Source of the DNA: Melioribacteraceae bacterium
Lineage (GTDB): Bacteria > Bacteroidota > Ignavibacteria > Ignavibacteriales > Melioribacteraceae
Assembly: GCA_027030245.1 (NCBI GenBank)
Contig: JALVFE010000030.1
Location: forward strand, 124,001-188,000
DNA length: 64,000 nucleotides
Direction: 5' to 3'
A program made the position numbers and the translations under genes. This document shows positions 61,000-64,000 of this stretch, in pieces. Numbering within the stretch: position 1 is the first letter of the stretch; each line of letters starts with the position of its first letter. Under the pieces are notes generated by a model. It saw nothing but the letters and a program-made list of their open reading frames with translations, was not told the DNA's origin and searched no databases.

Positions 61000-61599
61000 T
61001 CAATGAATTAAATACAAAGTAGGGAAGAGTAACATCCAAATTAAATCGCACATATGCCAGAACGATGCGGAAGTTTCCACATCGAGAAAATTATGTGCGG
61101 TGTAAATCCCTTTTTTGATTCTGTAATAAACGTAAGATAAAATTAACACACCGACAAATACGTGTAAAAAGTGAAACCCGGTTAACAGCCAATAGTAAGT
61201 AAAGAAAGTATTGTAACCGAGACTTAATCCGTGTTCCAGTTTTTGAAAATATTCGAACGCTTTCAAAACTAAAAATCCTATTCCGAAAACGATTGTGAGC
61301 CGTAAAAGAAATTTACTTTTTTCCGTTTTTCCGCGTTTCAACATGTGCAACGCTTCCGCCATAAAATAACCGCTCGTAAGCAGAACAATCGTATTGATGG
61401 TTCCAATTGTTTTATTTAACATATTCTGCGATGTATTGAATAATTCAACCGCGGATTGCCGCTGGAATGCAAAAACAATAAGGGCAATGGTGAAAGTGAG
61501 AACTTCAACAGAAATTATCATCCAGATTAATATTCCGCCGGGTGGATAAAAAATATTTTTGTAATCTATTGTTTCGGTTTTCTTTACGGCTTTTTCCAT
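61000..61599 (-). CDS. Cytochrome c oxidase subunit III / NorE-like protein
   Basis: The 199-residue protein has five helices and the subunit III features AEALHMLKRGK, LLTGFHFLHVFVGVLILSYV and ETSASFWHMCDLIWMLLFPT, the short type seen in NorE. In nor clusters it supports nitric-oxide reductase assembly or proton/electron coupling. It lies between the NorD gene (51 bases upstream) and the NorF-like gene. Confidence 0.85.
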   Translation of the reverse strand: MEKAVKKTETIDYKNIFYPPGGILIWMIISVEVLTFTIALIVFAFQRQSAVELFNTSQNMLNKTIGTINTIVLLTSGYFMAEALHMLKRGKTEKSKFLLRLTIVFGIGFLVLKAFEYFQKLEHGLSLGYNTFFTYYWLLTGFHFLHVFVGVLILSYVYYRIKKGIYTAHNFLDVETSASFWHMCDLIWMLLFPTLYLIH

Positions 61600-61649
61600 G
61601 TGCCGACCTCTAATTATTTTAGATCATAAAATAAAAAATAAAAAAATAT

Positions 61650-63416
61650 TCAGCTGTGTTCAATCCTGTCGTATAATTTTGTTAAAGAATGTAACAATTC
61701 AATCGGGCTGGTAAGAATATTGTAATGATTATCCCCGAACATTTGCGGGAGATAAAATTTCGCTTGTTCCTCTATTGCAAATGCGAAATTATTTATTCCC
61801 AAAACTTTCATTTCCCTTAGCGCTTGCTTAATGTCTTCCACTCCGTATTTGCCTTCGTATTTATCGTAGTCGTTAGGTTTTCCGTCGGAAAGCAGAATCA
61901 ACCATTTCTTTCTATGATGATTTTTACTAAGCAGATAAGTTGCATGTCGTAATGCCGGTCCAATTCGCGTATAGCCTATTGCTTCCACCGCTCCTATTTT
62001 ATTTCTTGCATCTTTCCACGGTTCGTCGAATGATTTTAAGGTAATATACGTAGTATTGTTTCGCGTTTTTGAGTAAAAGCCGTCTATTTGGAAATCGATC
62101 AAATATTCGTTTAACACTTCCCCGAATAATATCGATATTTGTTTTTCGACGTCTATTATTCTGTTTCCGTTCGCGTAAGAATCACTTGAAAGGCTTAAAT
62201 CCAATAGAAACAAAAGCGCAAGTTCTTTTGCCGTTTTTCTGTTTGCAAAATAAATTTTTTCGCTTGGCGTGTGTTTGGTTTTCACATCTATGAAAAAGTT
62301 TGTTGCCGCATCGATATCGATATTATCGCCGTCTATTTGCCTTCTTTTTTGTTGCCATTTATTATTCAGAATAGCAAAGTTCTTTTTTAGTCTTATAAGC
62401 AACGAAGAGTTTTGTTCTATTGTGTTTTTGTAATAACCGGGATTGGTTTTATCGGGCAAGCGGTGGAAAACTTTACAATAGTCTTTTTTGTAAACACGTT
62501 TTTGGAAATCCCATTCATCGTAAGTAAAGTGAAAATTATCATACCTAATTTCTTTGCTTTCGGCAATAGTTGCGTTGCTTACGTAATCGGCTTGGTAAAC
62601 GGAATGCACCGGGTCATCAACACGCACCATGTGTTTAAGATTGTATTCACGTAAAGCTTCCAAATCTTCTTCAAGCGAATCGTCGCCGTCGAAATCCCTT
62701 ACAACGTTATCGAATTCGTCCACTGTTTCTATTTTCTCGAAATTGTGCATCAGAACGTAATCTTCTTGTGCTTTTTTATCGATTGTTACAACTTCAAGCT
62801 CGTCCGCTTTTTTTGCTTTGATTATTGTTTCCGGCGTAACCGTTTGATTTTTTAATACATTTTCGTTTATGTTGGTCAACTCATTGCGATTATCTTGCGA
62901 TATATTTTTCAAAAATCTTCCGTAAAGCCAGCTCAAATCTTTTTCCCGGGTATTCGATTTCTTATCAAATGAATAAGGAAATTTCTCCAAGAGAATATTG
63001 TAATCCGTTTCGATTGCAGGATATTCTTTGAAAAGCTCGGCAAGGATTTGGGGTGAATTTGTTTTCGCCGCATTTTGTGCTTCCACAACCGTAGCGTCAT
63101 GGTTGCGGGGAAAATTTAATTTCAATTTTTGTTGAACCGAGAGATACAGAGTTCTGAAAATATAAAATCTGAGATTTAGTTCAGTCGATTCGTAGAATGA
63201 AACGCTTTCCGGCAGGTAAAAAACATCGCCTTGCCAACCGCCTTCTCTTTCCGATGCAAATATATTAACCGGTCTTCCCGTTATTGCGCGGGCCAAAATT
63301 GTTAAGCGCGGGGAAACGGAATCGAGCGTAACTTTGTATTCGCCGTTTAGCTCTTTTTCTTTTTGTTTTTTGAAATAATTAAAAACTTTTTGAAATATTA
63401 ATTGATCGAGTTCCAT
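61650..63416 (-). CDS. norD: NorD-like vWA-domain protein
   Basis: The 588-residue protein has a long, poorly conserved N-terminal part and a C-terminal vWA domain (about 395-588). The MIDAS motif reads LFLLDLSLSSDSYANG, and the domain continues with RIGPALRHATYLLSKN and WLILLSDGKPNDYDKYEGKY. NorD works with the NorQ ATPase to activate nitric-oxide reductase, as CbbO does with CbbQ for Rubisco. It starts at ATG 63416, seven bases after the NorQ-like gene. Confidence 0.85.
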   Translation of the reverse strand: MELDQLIFQKVFNYFKKQKEKELNGEYKVTLDSVSPRLTILARAITGRPVNIFASEREGGWQGDVFYLPESVSFYESTELNLRFYIFRTLYLSVQQKLKLNFPRNHDATVVEAQNAAKTNSPQILAELFKEYPAIETDYNILLEKFPYSFDKKSNTREKDLSWLYGRFLKNISQDNRNELTNINENVLKNQTVTPETIIKAKKADELEVVTIDKKAQEDYVLMHNFEKIETVDEFDNVVRDFDGDDSLEEDLEALREYNLKHMVRVDDPVHSVYQADYVSNATIAESKEIRYDNFHFTYDEWDFQKRVYKKDYCKVFHRLPDKTNPGYYKNTIEQNSSLLIRLKKNFAILNNKWQQKRRQIDGDNIDIDAATNFFIDVKTKHTPSEKIYFANRKTAKELALLFLLDLSLSSDSYANGNRIIDVEKQISILFGEVLNEYLIDFQIDGFYSKTRNNTTYITLKSFDEPWKDARNKIGAVEAIGYTRIGPALRHATYLLSKNHHRKKWLILLSDGKPNDYDKYEGKYGVEDIKQALREMKVLGINNFAFAIEEQAKFYLPQMFGDNHYNILTSPIELLHSLTKLYDRIEHS

Positions 63417-63423
63417 CTGTGTA

Positions 63424-64000
63424 TCAAATAATTAAGCTGGCAAGATCGTTTAACGAATCGATAATATCCGTATCGTCGGTTAGCGATTCTATAATTGCAA
63501 CTTCCACGGCCAATCTGCTTTTTAATCCGGATTTTATAAGTTTTGCGGCATCTACAAGTAATCTGGTAGAAACGGTCTCCGTTAATCCCAAATCATTCAG
63601 GTTACGGATTTTATTACCGAGTTTTACCAATTTTTTTGCAACGTTCGGTTCCACTTCGCTTTCGCCGATAATTATTTCTTCTTCCAATTTCGGTTCGGGG
63701 TAATTGAAAGACACGGAAACAAAGCGTTGCCTTGTAGAAAGTTTCAGTTCTTTAAAACCTTTTTGATATCCCGGATTAAATGAAGCGACGAACATAAAAT
63801 TGGAATGCGCTTTTACCGTTTCGCCGGTTTTATCTATAAAAATTTCCCGTCTGTGATCGGTTAGCGGATGAATTGCAACGATAACGTCCGGTCTCGCTTC
63901 CGCAATTTCGTCCATATACAGAACGGCGCCTTCTTTTAATGCTCTTGTTAAAGGTCCGTCAATCCATATTGTTTCTGTCCCTTTAATGATATACCGCCCG
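63424..64000 (-). CDS. norQ: NorQ/CbbQ-type MoxR ATPase, C-terminal part (truncated by window edge)
   Basis: The frame is open to base 64000, so the start lies outside. Visible are IDGPLTRALKEGAVLYMDEI with a Walker B Asp-Glu, AHSNFMFVASFNPGYQKGF with the sensor Asn, and a C-terminal CbbQ domain (LSTRQRFVSVSFNYPEP to ETVSTRLLVDAAKLI). It is a hexameric AAA+ activator paired with NorD. norB or norC/Z were not seen and may lie just beyond the edge. Confidence 0.85.
   Translation of the reverse strand, partial: GRYIIKGTETIWIDGPLTRALKEGAVLYMDEIAEARPDVIVAIHPLTDHRREIFIDKTGETVKAHSNFMFVASFNPGYQKGFKELKLSTRQRFVSVSFNYPEPKLEEEIIIGESEVEPNVAKKLVKLGNKIRNLNDLGLTETVSTRLLVDAAKLIKSGLKSRLAVEVAIIESLTDDTDIIDSLNDLASLII

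Overview
The window reads as AT-rich chromosomal DNA of a Bacteroidota/Ignavibacteriota-type bacterium, most likely an Ignavibacteria relative. This is inferred from gene content, not from a marker-gene tree. The signs are a TonB-dependent receptor with an N-terminal carboxypeptidase-regulatory-like domain, a very large exported protein ending in a type IX-like sorting domain, a PorV/PorQ-family protein, Bacteroidota-style TonB paralogues, a fused E1 alpha/beta 2-oxoacid dehydrogenase, a Tyr-tailed BY-kinase and NorD/NorQ/NorE-type genes. No rRNA, CRISPR array, prophage or integrase gene was seen.

Region 1 (1-10.1 kb) is accessory. After the 3' end of a DUF58 gene comes a decayed REP-associated transposase relic, then single genes all on the minus strand: a lipoprotein, a DUF4932-like protein, a small membrane protein, an HExxH metallopeptidase, a GmrSD-like DUF262/DUF1524 nuclease, and two exported-protein genes each broken by one early in-frame stop. 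An intact REP-type transposase closes the region. Imperfect inverted-repeat sites separate several genes. Two of them start within a few bases of a stop codon and end about 25-35 bases before the next start. At least three genes are bracketed by their own matching short words. This is the layout of integron-like gene cassettes without a visible integrase, and it is the most unusual feature of the window.

Region 2 (10.1-44.8 kb) is ordinary core genome: galK and a GlmM-type hexosephosphate mutase (minus); a TonB receptor, giant exported protein and PorV/PorQ protein; nth and a DMT transporter; an lpdA-lipB-E1-E2 cluster for 2-oxoacid oxidation; a WG-repeat protein; a Crp/Fnr regulator; asnS; NhaD-type antiporter; Nnr NAD(P)HX repair enzyme; VanZ; two TonB paralogues; a lone ABC ATPase; a DUF218 protein; a leucine-dehydrogenase-like protein whose catalytic Lys80 is Gln; nusB; an MFS transporter; an M50-like membrane protease; and tRNA-Gly and tRNA-Val.

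Region 3 (44.8-64 kb) begins with about 0.9 kb of hairpin-type dispersed repeats. It continues with a TetR-TolC-adaptor-RND efflux operon (the permease lacks the usual TM4 Asp pair), an SLBB protein plus BY-kinase pair for exopolysaccharide control, putP, two tiny membrane-protein genes, a NamZ-type muramidase, cyclodeaminase-like and hutI genes, and a minus-strand norQ-norD-norE-norF-like cluster that runs off the right edge.
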